Origin: an uncultured Lachnospiraceae bacterium
GTDB taxonomy: Bacteria > Bacillota > Clostridia > Lachnospirales > Lachnospiraceae
NCBI GenBank assembly: GCA_910589385.1
Contig: CAJUTU010000011.1
Coordinates: forward strand, 28,158-92,157
Reading direction: 5' to 3'
DNA: 64,000 bases
Numbering within the stretch: the stretch's first letter is position 1; the number at the start of each line of letters is the position of its first letter. The position numbers and the translations under genes are program-made. The notes beneath the pieces are model-generated. The model was not told the DNA's origin. It did not search any database and saw only the letters and a list, made by a program, of their open reading frames with translations. This document shows positions 41,676 through 50,325 of this stretch, piece by piece.

Positions 41676-43208
41676 TTAAATAGCATCCAGCTCATGCATC
41701 AGTTTTGCGGTGGCCGGATAGAGTGCGTCATAAACAGCCTGGTATTTCTTGTAAAGGTTATGATTCTCTTGGTTTGGTGTATATTTTTTGCCGGGTTTGA
41801 TAAAGTTAGTAAGGCTTGCAAAGGTTTCAAATCCGGGATGCGAGATGCCCGAAGCTGCCATAAGTGCATCGCCGAAGCTTGCGCCCACCGTAATGGCAGG
41901 GGTGCTGATTTCTTTTCCGGTGATATCTGCAATGATCTGCATCCAGTGGGCGTTTTTTACGCCGCCGCCTACGGCAAAGATCTGTTCGATGGGAACATCA
42001 TGGCTCATCATGATCTGTAATTGCTGGTTCACGGAATAACCGACGGATTCTAATGCGCTTCTGTACATATGCTGCCGCGTATGTGCCAGGGTCAGGCCGA
42101 ACAGAATGCCCTTGGCTTTTGGATCGTTGATCGGAGTCCGTTCACCTGCAAAATAGGGCAGTGTGATCAGTCCGTCACTTCCGGGAGCGATCTTGTCAAT
42201 CCCTTCCATCATAATTTCATATGCATCCGGGCCGCCGTTTCTTTCTGCGTTCAGAGCATCTTCGAAAATAGTATCCCGATACCATTTGGTAAGAGAACCT
42301 GCCGTATTGGTTCCGGCAGAGATGTCGCATAAGCCGGGAACGATAAATTCCTCCCTCCAGAGCCGGTCGTCGTCTACCAGGTCTTTGGTGCCGAGGATCA
42401 TATAGATGGAGGAGCCGAACTGGATCATCATTTTTCCGGGTGCAACAACTCCGGTGCTGATTGCCTCTGCGCCGGAATCATCCGTGCCTACAATGACCGG
42501 GGTTCCTGGAGCTAATCCGGTTTCCTTTGCGGCAGCGTCGGTAACATATCCCGCAAGGTCGTTTGCTTCTTTTACTTCTGCAAGCTGGTCCGGCCGGCAG
42601 ATAGGGCGGCAGGTTTCAGGATTTGGCGTGCCGTCGTTGAAATAAAGAGGATTAAAGCTGGCGAGACCCAAAAAGCGGTCTACAACATAGTTTCCGGTCA
42701 GCTTTGCTGCGATAAAGCTGGAACCGGTGAGAAATTTGTGGGTTTTTGCATGGATTTCCGGTTCTTTATTTTTGATCCAGAGGATTTTAGGCATAACATC
42801 ACTGGAGCAAAGGGGGCGGCCGTACCACTTTTTGATCTGTTCCTCTCCGTACATCTCTGTCAGTTCTGCCATCTCGTCAGTGGCGCGTGCATCAATTCCG
42901 TATAAAATGGCTTTGCGTAAAGGCCTGCATTCTTCATCAACCGGGAGGCAATCTGCCCCAAGCGCGCTGGTACCGACTGCTTTGATGTCCTCTGGCGCGA
43001 CGCCGGATTTTTCAATCAGGGCTTTGCTGATCGTACAGAGATCGCCCCACCAGTCTTTATCTGCGTCGTGTTCATAATGTCCGGGAGCCGGATTTGTCAT
43101 TGCATGTTCGGTGGCGTGTTCAGCAATAATACTGCCGTATTCATCGATCAATACTCCTTTGCTGGAATTGGTTCCAGTGTCAATCCCCATAAAGTATGCT
43201 TTTTTCAT
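41676..43208 (-). CDS. FGGY carbohydrate kinase (xylulokinase-like)
   Basis: A 510-residue FGGY kinase: F-M-G-I-D-T-G-T-N-S-S-K-G-V-L start, Y-G-I-D-A-R-A-T-D-E-M sugar-contact motif, V-G-T-D-D-S-G-A-E-A and F-A-V-G-G-G-V-K-N-A-H-W-M-Q-I in the ATP domain. D-A-R-A replaces the more common D-x-R-A variants, so sugar identity is not clear. ATG 43208 follows AAAGGAGAAACAC; a longer frame to 43286 lacks a site. It is a single gene, divergent from the FrlA-like permease over a 410-base gap. Confidence 0.88.
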   Translation of the reverse strand: MKKAYFMGIDTGTNSSKGVLIDEYGSIIAEHATEHAMTNPAPGHYEHDADKDWWGDLCTISKALIEKSGVAPEDIKAVGTSALGADCLPVDEECRPLRKAILYGIDARATDEMAELTEMYGEEQIKKWYGRPLCSSDVMPKILWIKNKEPEIHAKTHKFLTGSSFIAAKLTGNYVVDRFLGLASFNPLYFNDGTPNPETCRPICRPDQLAEVKEANDLAGYVTDAAAKETGLAPGTPVIVGTDDSGAEAISTGVVAPGKMMIQFGSSIYMILGTKDLVDDDRLWREEFIVPGLCDISAGTNTAGSLTKWYRDTIFEDALNAERNGGPDAYEIMMEGIDKIAPGSDGLITLPYFAGERTPINDPKAKGILFGLTLAHTRQHMYRSALESVGYSVNQQLQIMMSHDVPIEQIFAVGGGVKNAHWMQIIADITGKEISTPAITVGASFGDALMAASGISHPGFETFASLTNFIKPGKKYTPNQENHNLYKKYQAVYDALYPATAKLMHELDAI

Positions 43209-43257
43209 TCTGTGTTTCTCCTTTCTTTTTAGTAAAAATATATACAAGTTATCAATT

Positions 43258-43286
43258 AATATAACATAACAAACATTTATAAACAA
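43258..43286 (-). promoter_or_regulatory. Putative promoter of the FGGY kinase gene
   Basis: Minus-strand TTGTTT (43286-43281), 17-base spacer, TATATT (43263-43258), 50 bases upstream of ATG 43208. AT-rich surroundings lower its weight. Confidence 0.45.
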
Positions 43287-43521
43287 TATGTTGTTGCTTA
43301 AAATTCTGGATTTTTAATTGTGTTTGTATAAAAATCATAGTTTTTATTCGAGAAATATGTAAATAATTAACAAAATAAATAAGTTTTACTTTTAATGTAA
43401 TAAAAAGGTGAAAAAACACATATAATAGGTAGAAAAATGTCAGATAATAGTGAAAATATACAAAAAATAAAGACGAATATTGTGGAAATTGGAAAAAATA
43501 TTAAAGTTTTGAAAAAAGGTA
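43287..43521. other. AT-rich divergent region, kinase/permease
   Basis: About 235 bases of strongly AT-rich DNA without a gene, between the kinase and permease promoters. It contains AAATAAGT (43377-43384), part of a sequence that recurs in other promoter regions here. Confidence 0.4.
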
Positions 43522-43550
43522 TTGAAATAAACAAGTTAAACAAATATAAT
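43522..43550 (+). promoter_or_regulatory. Sigma-A promoter of the permease operon
   Basis: TTGAAA (43522-43527), 17-base spacer, TATAAT (43545-43550), 69 bases before the ATG. The spacer holds AAACAAGTTA, a variant of the recurring AAATAAGTTA sequence, so a regulator binding there would block RNA polymerase. Confidence 0.7.
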
Positions 43551-43618
43551 ACATAATATCATTGATTTGTGAAAACTTATCAATTTCAAAAATTATCTAA
43601 AAGAAAGGAGAGTGTGTT

Positions 43619-45019
43619 ATGTCAGCAAAAGATAACACGAATGTTTCCCCGGCTGCAGGTGGGGGAGAGAAGGAGTTGACCCGTAAGTTAGGGTTGATGT
43701 CAGCGCTTGTTTTAGGTGTAGGTACGACGGTTGGATCGGGTATTTTCACATCCGTGGGGGAGGTTGCAGGAACGGCAGGTACGCCGATTTTTACTATTTT
43801 GGCTTTCCTGATCGGCGGTCTCATCATGATTCCGCAGAATCTGTGCTACACGGAGCTGATGACGGCATATCCGGAGGACGGGCTTTTCGTCGTGTACTTC
43901 CGTGAAGCCGGATGGAATTTCCTGTCATTCTTCGGAAGCTGGTCTTGTTTCTGGGCTACAGACCCTGTAGGTATTGCGATCATGGCGATTGCGGTTGGTA
44001 ATTACCTGGCTTACTTTACCGGGTGGACAACTATGACAGTCCGTATTGTGTCCGTAGTTTTAATTGTGATCTTTACGGCGCTGCACATGATCAAGATGGA
44101 TGTGGGCGCGAAATTCCAGAACGTGATCACCAGTATTAAGATCGTTCCGTTTATCCTGCTCGTGATCGTTGGTCTGTTCTGTATATCCGGCTCGAACTTC
44201 TCGGCAGCTCCGGTAGAGGGCGCTTCAACAGGAATCACGGCGCTGATTCTTGGTATTGCGGCAACGACATGGTCCTATGATGGTATGCAGACCTGCGGTA
44301 CGATGGCGGGCGAGATCAAGAATCCGCATCGGAATCTTCCGATTGCATTGATCGGTACGGTAATCCTTTGTACTTTGCTCTATACCGGACTGACAACCGC
44401 GGCAACAGGACTTTGCGATATTTCCATCCTGGCAGCATCCGACGCGCCGATTGCTACGGCATTCGAGTATGTTCCGTTTATCGGAAAATCTGCGGGCACG
44501 ATTGCGGCTGTCCTGGCAATCATTGTGGTAACGGGTTCTTTATCCTCGCTGATCATGTTCCAGGCACGTGTGCAGTATAAGGCGGCAACAGAGGGTTACT
44601 GGTGGAAATCCTGGAGTGCGGTACATCCGACATGGGAGACACCTTATGTGTCCATGTTATGGCAGAGTGGTGTGGCGATCATTTTCGTTTTCTTCACATC
44701 CATCCAGACATTGCTGGGATATTTTACCTTGATCTGTCTGATCCGTAATATTCTTTGCTTCTGTACATGGTTCAAGGTAAGGCATAAGAGCAATTATCAT
44801 CCGACTTGGAAAATGCCGGTTGGCCCGCTGATGGCGGTTCTGGCAATCGTTCCATCCAGCATCCTTGTCGTAACGACATTTATTGACAATCCGGTATTCA
44901 GCGTGATCGCGGCGATCGCGGCAATCGGTTCTGCAGTGCCGTTCTATTTCTACTTTAAGAAAGCAAATGCAAACATCATAGCAGAAAAGGCGGCAGAGCG
45001 TGCGGCAGCAGAGCAGTAA
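43619..45019 (+). CDS. frlA: APC-family permease, FrlA-like (fructosamine uptake)
   Basis: A 466-residue amino acid/polyamine/organocation permease with 12 expected helices. It matches the fructoselysine permease FrlA along its length: V-G-T-T-V-G-S-G-I-F-T-S-V-G-E-V-A, F-L-I-G-G-L-I-M-I-P-Q, E-L-M-T-A-Y-P-E-D-G, T-W-S-Y-D-G-M, M-A-G-E-I-K-N-P and V-H-P-T-W-E-T-P. I infer uptake of fructoselysine, glucoselysine or a related Amadori compound by proton symport. It leads a twelve-gene operon with a strong AAAGGAGAG site; the FrlB, FrlC and FrlD genes are 11-16 kb upstream. Confidence 0.85.
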   Translation: MSAKDNTNVSPAAGGGEKELTRKLGLMSALVLGVGTTVGSGIFTSVGEVAGTAGTPIFTILAFLIGGLIMIPQNLCYTELMTAYPEDGLFVVYFREAGWNFLSFFGSWSCFWATDPVGIAIMAIAVGNYLAYFTGWTTMTVRIVSVVLIVIFTALHMIKMDVGAKFQNVITSIKIVPFILLVIVGLFCISGSNFSAAPVEGASTGITALILGIAATTWSYDGMQTCGTMAGEIKNPHRNLPIALIGTVILCTLLYTGLTTAATGLCDISILAASDAPIATAFEYVPFIGKSAGTIAAVLAIIVVTGSLSSLIMFQARVQYKAATEGYWWKSWSAVHPTWETPYVSMLWQSGVAIIFVFFTSIQTLLGYFTLICLIRNILCFCTWFKVRHKSNYHPTWKMPVGPLMAVLAIVPSSILVVTTFIDNPVFSVIAAIAAIGSAVPFYFYFKKANANIIAEKAAERAAAEQ

Positions 45020-45028
45020 TTGAATTTG

Positions 45029-45071
45029 TTACTACCCGATCCCATGGTAAAACGTGGTGATTGGGTAGTAA
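45029..45071 (+). promoter_or_regulatory. Intercistronic hairpin between permease and NagB-like gene
   Basis: TTACTACCC pairs with GGGTAGTAA, with the stem continuing to about 13 bp (one G-U pair), followed by TGGTTT. It may end some transcripts after the permease, or protect the 5' part, so that the permease and enzyme genes are made at different levels. Confidence 0.5.
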
Positions 45072-45103
45072 TGGTTTAAAACCATATTAAAGGAGGATAC
45101 AAA

Positions 45104-46000
45104 TTGGAAACAAACAGACTTACAAAGGACGAAATTTTTAAATGGTGTTCTATCCCAAAGGAGGAGCTCCAAAATCATGACGGGCTTAAAGTGAAAATGG
45201 AAGTCCGCAAAGACAAGGCAACAGTAATGAGAGAACTTGGCAACATGATGGCAGACGAAGTGATTGAGCATAATAAGCTGGGAATCCCTACAAAATGGGT
45301 GTTGCCTGCAGGCCCTACAGATGAATACGATATTTTTGTTGAGCGTGTGAATGCGGAGAGGATCAGTCTGAAAAATCTGTGGATTTTCCATATGGACGAA
45401 TTTTTGGACTGGGAGGGACGTCCGCTGCCGGTTGCAGACACGTATGAAAGCCTGGAAGGTACAATGAACGCATGCTTCTACGGGCGGATTGATGAAGAAT
45501 TAAATGTGCCTGAGGAACAGCGGATCTGGCCAAGGATCAATGACGTTGATTATCCGGATGAGTTGTGTGAAAAGCTGGGCGGTGTGGATACGGTATGGGC
45601 CGGGATCGGGGCTACGGGACTTGTGGCGTTTAATGAGGCGCCCCGCAGCTATTGCTATCGTTTGACAGTAGAGGAATATGCGAAGGGGAAGACCAGGATC
45701 GTGGACTTGAATGACGATTCTCTGCTTGCAATGTCACAGCGTTCTTTCGGCTGCTGTCTGGACCGGATTCCGCCTAAAGCGATCACATTGGGATTCAAGG
45801 TCATGCTTTCTGCAAAACGCTGCGTTTATATGGTAGCCACTGGTTCGTGGAAACAGACTGTCTGCCGTATTTTATTGTTCAGCGAGCCGACCGTGGAATA
45901 TCCGGTTACAATCATACCGAAGTATGTTCCGGACGTCACTTTATATACGACAGAGGATACCATTGATCATCCGATGTCTCATGAAACGAAAGGCTGGTAG
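45104..46000 (+). CDS. NagB-like sugar-amine phosphate deaminase/isomerase
   Basis: A 298-residue protein of the glucosamine-6-phosphate deaminase (NagB) fold: V-L-P-A-G-P-T early loop, F-H-M-D-E-F active-site acid, and A-G-I-G-A-T-G-L-V-A-F-N-E-A, the NagB G-I-G-x-x-G-H-I-A-F-N-E-P motif with His changed to Leu. It is longer than NagB (about 240-266) and has an extended N-terminus. The His change suggests another ketose- or amine-phosphate, perhaps a deglycase or isomerase. The start is TTG 45104, seven bases after AGGAGG. Confidence 0.78.
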   Translation: METNRLTKDEIFKWCSIPKEELQNHDGLKVKMEVRKDKATVMRELGNMMADEVIEHNKLGIPTKWVLPAGPTDEYDIFVERVNAERISLKNLWIFHMDEFLDWEGRPLPVADTYESLEGTMNACFYGRIDEELNVPEEQRIWPRINDVDYPDELCEKLGGVDTVWAGIGATGLVAFNEAPRSYCYRLTVEEYAKGKTRIVDLNDDSLLAMSQRSFGCCLDRIPPKAITLGFKVMLSAKRCVYMVATGSWKQTVCRILLFSEPTVEYPVTIIPKYVPDVTLYTTEDTIDHPMSHETKGW

Positions 46001-46004
46001 AAAT

Positions 46005-46943
46005 ATGGATCAGAAAGATGTAATCGTACTGAACAGTCATGGCGTCGGGCAGTATGCCTACACAGATCATATGCCCAAGTGGGGAGAGACCCTGAGTGTA
46101 AAAAACTGGTATGTCGCAGAGGACGGCGGCAAAGGAACGAATGTGGCCGTCGCGTTGGGGCGTCTGGGGATCCGGACAGCGTATATCGGAAAAGTAGGTA
46201 TGGACCCATGGGGCGATCTGGGAGAAAAGTGGCTGAAAGAAGCAGGCGTAGACGCGACCTATATGTACCGGACCGATGAAGTATCGACAGGAACCGGGCT
46301 GATCTTGATCGGACCGGATGGACAGAATACGATCATTGACGGAGACAGTTCCAGTGTTGCGTTGAAAAAAGAAGAGGTGATCGACGCTCTGGACGCGATG
46401 AAGGGCTCCCGCTATTTTGTGACCGGATTTGAAGTGCCGATGCAGATTGCCCTGGCCGGAGCGAAGCACGCAAAAGCTCTTGGAATGCTGACCGCGTTGA
46501 ATCCAAGTCCGCTGCCGGAAGAACCTATGGATAAGCTGGACTACATTGATTATCTTTTTATCAATGAAATAGAAGGAAAATATATCTGCAATGAACCCGA
46601 GGATACAGAGTTGGACGCGCGCAGGCTGATGGAAAAGGTAAGAGAGATTTATGGTGTCGCGAATGTCATCATGACGATGGGAGGCGACGGCAGCGCTGCT
46701 TTATGCGGAGAAGAATATTGGACGGTTGCTCCGGTGCATGTGGAAAAAGTTGTAAATACGGCTGGCGCCGGAGACGGATTCATGGCGGCGGTAACCGCAA
46801 ATCTTGTATGGGGAAAGAGCCTGTATGAAGCGATGGATTGGGCAAGTAAATATGCAGGATTGTCCGTGACGATCAACGGAACGATTCCGGCGTACCGCCC
46901 GTTGGAGGAAGTGAATGCATTTATCGAAAAATATAAAAGTTAA
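46005..46943 (+). CDS. PfkB-family (ribokinase-like) kinase
   Basis: A 312-residue PfkB kinase. It starts D-V-I-V-L-N-S-H-G-V-G-Q, has G-G-K-G-T-N-V-A-V-A-L-G-R-L-G sugar-binding motif and N-T-A-G-A-G-D-G-F-M-A-A with catalytic D257; overall ribokinase-like. The kinase at 55269 in the same operon is a clear paralogue with the same N-S-H-G-V-G-Q start. ATG 46005 lies 4 bases after the NagB-like stop; the longer frame from 45924 overlaps that gene and has no site. Confidence 0.85.
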   Translation: MDQKDVIVLNSHGVGQYAYTDHMPKWGETLSVKNWYVAEDGGKGTNVAVALGRLGIRTAYIGKVGMDPWGDLGEKWLKEAGVDATYMYRTDEVSTGTGLILIGPDGQNTIIDGDSSSVALKKEEVIDALDAMKGSRYFVTGFEVPMQIALAGAKHAKALGMLTALNPSPLPEEPMDKLDYIDYLFINEIEGKYICNEPEDTELDARRLMEKVREIYGVANVIMTMGGDGSAALCGEEYWTVAPVHVEKVVNTAGAGDGFMAAVTANLVWGKSLYEAMDWASKYAGLSVTINGTIPAYRPLEEVNAFIEKYKS

Positions 46944-46957
46944 GGAGGAGGGCGTGT

Positions 46958-48061
46958 ATGAGTCAGCGTTATGCGATGCTGGAGGAAATAAAGGAACAGA
47001 GCGCGTTACTTCGCTCCTTATACAATAACCGTAAGGCGCTGTGTGCGGACTTTGTATCTCTATATCAGAAGCATTTATTTAAAAAAGTGCTTTTTGTAGG
47101 AAATGGTTCTCCATACTATGCAGGATATACACTGAAGTTTGCTGCAGAAACACTTTTGAGGGCAGAAGCAGAAGCTGTGTATGCAGGTGTTTTTCATCAT
47201 CATACAGATTTTGATGTTTCCGGTCAATTTCGACCGGAAGAAATTCTGTTGGTGTGCCCCGCGGAATCCGGACATTCGAAAGGACAGGTGGATGCGGCGC
47301 GCCGGGCAAAGAAAAAAGGGTGCTATGTGATGTCCACGACTCTGAATCCGCAGGGAATACTGGCGCAAAGTTCGGATATCGTGCTGGCTAAGCCGGGGAA
47401 ACATGAGGTCGCAATGGCCTCGACCAAAGGACAGACGATGGCGATTTTTATGATATTTTTGAATTTTCTCGAAGCGGCGTATCATGCAGGCAGTCTTTCA
47501 CAGACAGAATACGACCGGTATCTGCATGCATGTGAGCAGGCGCCGGAAAATATAGAAAGATCGATCGAAGACACCATTTCCTGGTTTGAAAAGAATGAAC
47601 AGCGTGTGATGAACGCGTCAAAATATTTTTTGCTTGGATATGGCGCCAATTACGGTACGGCACAGGAAGCGGCGTTGAAATTTTTTGAATGCCATGGAAA
47701 ACCTACGATTTCTCTGGAACTGGAGGAGTCGCTTCACGGGCCGTTCCGGGCGCTTGACAGGAGGGATATGGTGTTTTTCATCGCGGCGGAGGACGGTCCG
47801 GAGAAAGAGCGGATGCGGCGCTTGTCCCAGGCGGTTGAACCATACTGTGAGAACCGGATCCTTATGCAGAACATACATGAAAAAACGTCGGGAGATATCC
47901 TGCCTGTTTCTACGTCTGATGTAGAATTTGTGAATGCAATAGAGTATTTGGTCCCTCTGCAGGTATTGTCGTTTTTGATCGCAGATAAAAAGGGGATCGA
48001 CCTGAGCGTTCCGCTGGTATCTTCTTTGGATGGTGTGATGTCCCCGGCGTACGAAGATTAA
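46958..48061 (+). CDS. Double-SIS-domain sugar isomerase/deglycase
   Basis: A 367-residue protein with two SIS domains, as in GlmS C-terminal, AgaS and GfrF proteins. First SIS: F-V-G-N-G-S-P-Y-Y-A-G and P-A-E-S-G-H-S-K-G-Q; second: L-G-Y-G-A-N-Y-G-T-A-Q-E-A-A-L-K-F-F-E and S-L-E-L-E-E-S-L-H-G-P-F-R, which has the conserved E/H-G-P of sugar-binding SIS proteins. It may be an amino-sugar-phosphate isomerase or a deglycase such as the glucoselysine-6-phosphate enzyme GfrF. It follows the PfkB kinase by 14 bases with AAGGAGGAGG. Confidence 0.83.
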   Translation: MSQRYAMLEEIKEQSALLRSLYNNRKALCADFVSLYQKHLFKKVLFVGNGSPYYAGYTLKFAAETLLRAEAEAVYAGVFHHHTDFDVSGQFRPEEILLVCPAESGHSKGQVDAARRAKKKGCYVMSTTLNPQGILAQSSDIVLAKPGKHEVAMASTKGQTMAIFMIFLNFLEAAYHAGSLSQTEYDRYLHACEQAPENIERSIEDTISWFEKNEQRVMNASKYFLLGYGANYGTAQEAALKFFECHGKPTISLELEESLHGPFRALDRRDMVFFIAAEDGPEKERMRRLSQAVEPYCENRILMQNIHEKTSGDILPVSTSDVEFVNAIEYLVPLQVLSFLIADKKGIDLSVPLVSSLDGVMSPAYED

Positions 48062-48080
48062 CAAAAAAATGGAGATAGCT

Positions 48081-49466
48081 ATGAAAGAAAAAATACAGAG
48101 TCAGGAGCGGATCCTGATGGTAGTGGATATCGGCGGTTCCAAATATATGCCGGGCTTTGTGGATCAGGCAGGAAATATTTTGTATCAGGAACGCAGGGAA
48201 TGGGCGGCGGTAGAGCCGGAAATGATCGTAGCGCAGTTGAAAGAAGCGCTGCATCATATTTGTGCGCTGCATCCGGAGCTGGCCGAAAGAGCAGAAGCCG
48301 GAGGGCTGACGATCCCTGGATTTGCCGATCCGGTATCGGGTACATGGGTGGAGTCAGATTTTCTGATCGTAAAAAATCTGCCGATCTGTGAAATTTTAAG
48401 CCGGGAATTCAACATTCCTTTTTTTGCGGACAATGACTGCAACGCCTGCGCGCTGGCAGAAAAGTATTTTGGAGGCGCAAAGGAGCAGAAAGATTTTCTT
48501 TATCTCACAGTCAGTACGGGAATCGGCGGAGCTTTGTTTTTGAATAACGAGCTTTATTATGGCGGCTTCTGGCATGCAGGAGAGCTTGGCCTGTTTGTCG
48601 TAGAAGAAGGCGGCAGGACGTCGGATGACGGAAATGTCGACGGTGTGGTAGAGAGATATGCGTCAGGACGTGGACTGGCGGAAAATTACAGAGAAGCAGG
48701 CGGCCAGGCAGATGAAAACGGGAAAGCTCCGGGAGGTCCGGAAATTTCCCGGCTTGCCAAAGAGGGAGAACCGGCAGCAGTAAAGGCTCTGGAGCTGGAA
48801 GGCCTTTATCTTGGAAGGATCATTGCCAACGCCTGTGCGGCGGCTGATTTTCGAAAAGTGATTTTGGGCGGGGGAGTATCGTTGTTGTTTGAACAGTACA
48901 AGGAAACGCTTTGCAGGGAATTTTCAAGGATTCAGCCGGACAGGGCTGTGGAAATTGAAGCAACCCGGCTGGGATATTCAGGGGCGTTTTTGGGAGCTGC
49001 GGCTGTGGCAATCCGTGGATTAGAAGGATTTCATGGCGGAAAAGGAGCCGGAAAGCCGGAAGAATGTGTTCTTTATGTGAATATAGGAGATAGCATTGAA
49101 AGTGGATTAGAACTGGAAGGGGTACGCTATCCCTGCAAAGAAGCAGTGTTTGGAAGTTTTCTGGCTGCGGGAGAGATCACATCTCCTGGACAAAGCCTGA
49201 ATCAGCTTGCAAAGAGCTTTTGTTTCCGGGAATTGGAACAGGCTTCCGGGCAGGGGGACGAGGATGCGGACCGATGCCTTTCACGGCTGGGCGTTTCGAT
49301 CGGAAAAGGGATCGCATGTGCCTGTATCCTGCTGGATCCTGGAAAAGTGATGCTGCAGGGGCCGGGTACGACGTGTAAAGCATTTCAGGAAAGCTTATTG
49401 GAAACAGTAAAGCGGGAAACCTATTATCGGGGGAACCTGCCATTTTCGCTTATCTGGGCAGAATGA
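48081..49466 (+). CDS. ROK-family protein with extra C-terminal domain
   Basis: A 461-residue ROK-type protein; the family usually has about 300. Residues 1-320 are a near-complete ROK fold: V-V-D-I-G-G-S-K, F-A-D-N-D-C-N-A-C-A-L-A, V-S-T-G-I-G-G-A, W-H-A-G-E-L-G-L-F. The zinc motif C-x-C-G-x-x-G-C is replaced by D-D-G-N-V-D-G-V-V-E. Residues about 330-461 add a segment that ends L-G-V-S-I-G-K-G-I-A-C-A-C-I-L-L-D-P-G-K-V-M-L, like the C-terminal lobe of another ROK protein. No DNA-binding domain is present. It is either an unusual kinase or a sugar sensor. Confidence 0.8.
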   Translation: MKEKIQSQERILMVVDIGGSKYMPGFVDQAGNILYQERREWAAVEPEMIVAQLKEALHHICALHPELAERAEAGGLTIPGFADPVSGTWVESDFLIVKNLPICEILSREFNIPFFADNDCNACALAEKYFGGAKEQKDFLYLTVSTGIGGALFLNNELYYGGFWHAGELGLFVVEEGGRTSDDGNVDGVVERYASGRGLAENYREAGGQADENGKAPGGPEISRLAKEGEPAAVKALELEGLYLGRIIANACAAADFRKVILGGGVSLLFEQYKETLCREFSRIQPDRAVEIEATRLGYSGAFLGAAAVAIRGLEGFHGGKGAGKPEECVLYVNIGDSIESGLELEGVRYPCKEAVFGSFLAAGEITSPGQSLNQLAKSFCFRELEQASGQGDEDADRCLSRLGVSIGKGIACACILLDPGKVMLQGPGTTCKAFQESLLETVKRETYYRGNLPFSLIWAE

Positions 49467-49501
49467 CAGGCGGCGCTGCTGATGGAAGAAAGGAGAATAA
49501 C

Positions 49502-50269
49502 ATGAAATTTGAAAATAAAGTGGTAGTGATCACAGGAGCAGGCGGCGGAATCGGTACGGCAATTGCAAAAAAATTCACCGACGAAGGGGCAAAGGCTGCG
49601 CTGATCGACATCAAAGAAGAGTTTGCGCAGAAAACAGTGGAAAAACTGGGCCTGAACGCGGAAAATGCATTTTGCATCGGCGCGGATATTTCCACTGAGG
49701 ATGCAGTAAAACAAACGGTAAAAGCGATCAAGGATCATTACGGCCGCATTGATGTATTGGTGAATGCAGCTGGGATTCCTGGACCAAGCGCCCGTACAGA
49801 AGATTATACCTTTGAAGATGTAAAGAAAGTATATGGAGTGAACGTATTTGGAACATTTCTGATGATGCAGAATGTGCTGCCGGTCATGCAGGAACAGAAG
49901 AGCGGATCCATTATTAATTTTGGCTCTGTTTCGGGAATGTTCGGTTATCCGTATGAGATCGGATATGGTTCCAGTAAGGCGGCTGTAATCTTTATGACGA
50001 AAAATGCGGCAAATGAAAACGGCGGCAATGGTGTGCGCGTCAATTCCGTATCACCAGGCTGGGTAGATACCAATATGATGAAAGCAGTCTGGGAAAGCTA
50101 TGCGGATGTTGGAATTGAGAACAGTTTGGATAATGTGACGATGGGACCATTAAATCGTCCGGCAAAACCAGAGGAAATCGCGAATGCGGTCGCTTTCCTT
50201 GCCAGTGAAGAAGCTTCTTTTGTCAATGGATCCAACTTCCTGGTAGACGGTGGGATGACCCTGGGCTGA
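49502..50269 (+). CDS. Short-chain dehydrogenase/reductase
   Basis: A 255-residue classical SDR. It has the dinucleotide motif T-G-A-G-G-G-I-G near 11-18, N-A-A-G at about 87-90, S in F-G-S-V-S-G and the catalytic Y155-x-x-x-K159 (Y-G-S-S-K), then P-G-W-V-D-T-N. D37-I-K after the second strand favours NAD over NADP. It likely oxidises or reduces a sugar or sugar alcohol of this operon. ATG 49502 follows AAGGAGAATAAC; the frame runs up to 49463, with no site. Confidence 0.9.
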   Translation: MKFENKVVVITGAGGGIGTAIAKKFTDEGAKAALIDIKEEFAQKTVEKLGLNAENAFCIGADISTEDAVKQTVKAIKDHYGRIDVLVNAAGIPGPSARTEDYTFEDVKKVYGVNVFGTFLMMQNVLPVMQEQKSGSIINFGSVSGMFGYPYEIGYGSSKAAVIFMTKNAANENGGNGVRVNSVSPGWVDTNMMKAVWESYADVGIENSLDNVTMGPLNRPAKPEEIANAVAFLASEEASFVNGSNFLVDGGMTLG

Positions 50270-50325
50270 TGGAATGGGCGGGCATGATCTGCACGCTGTA
50301 GAAAAGGGACGAGGAGGAGAATCAG

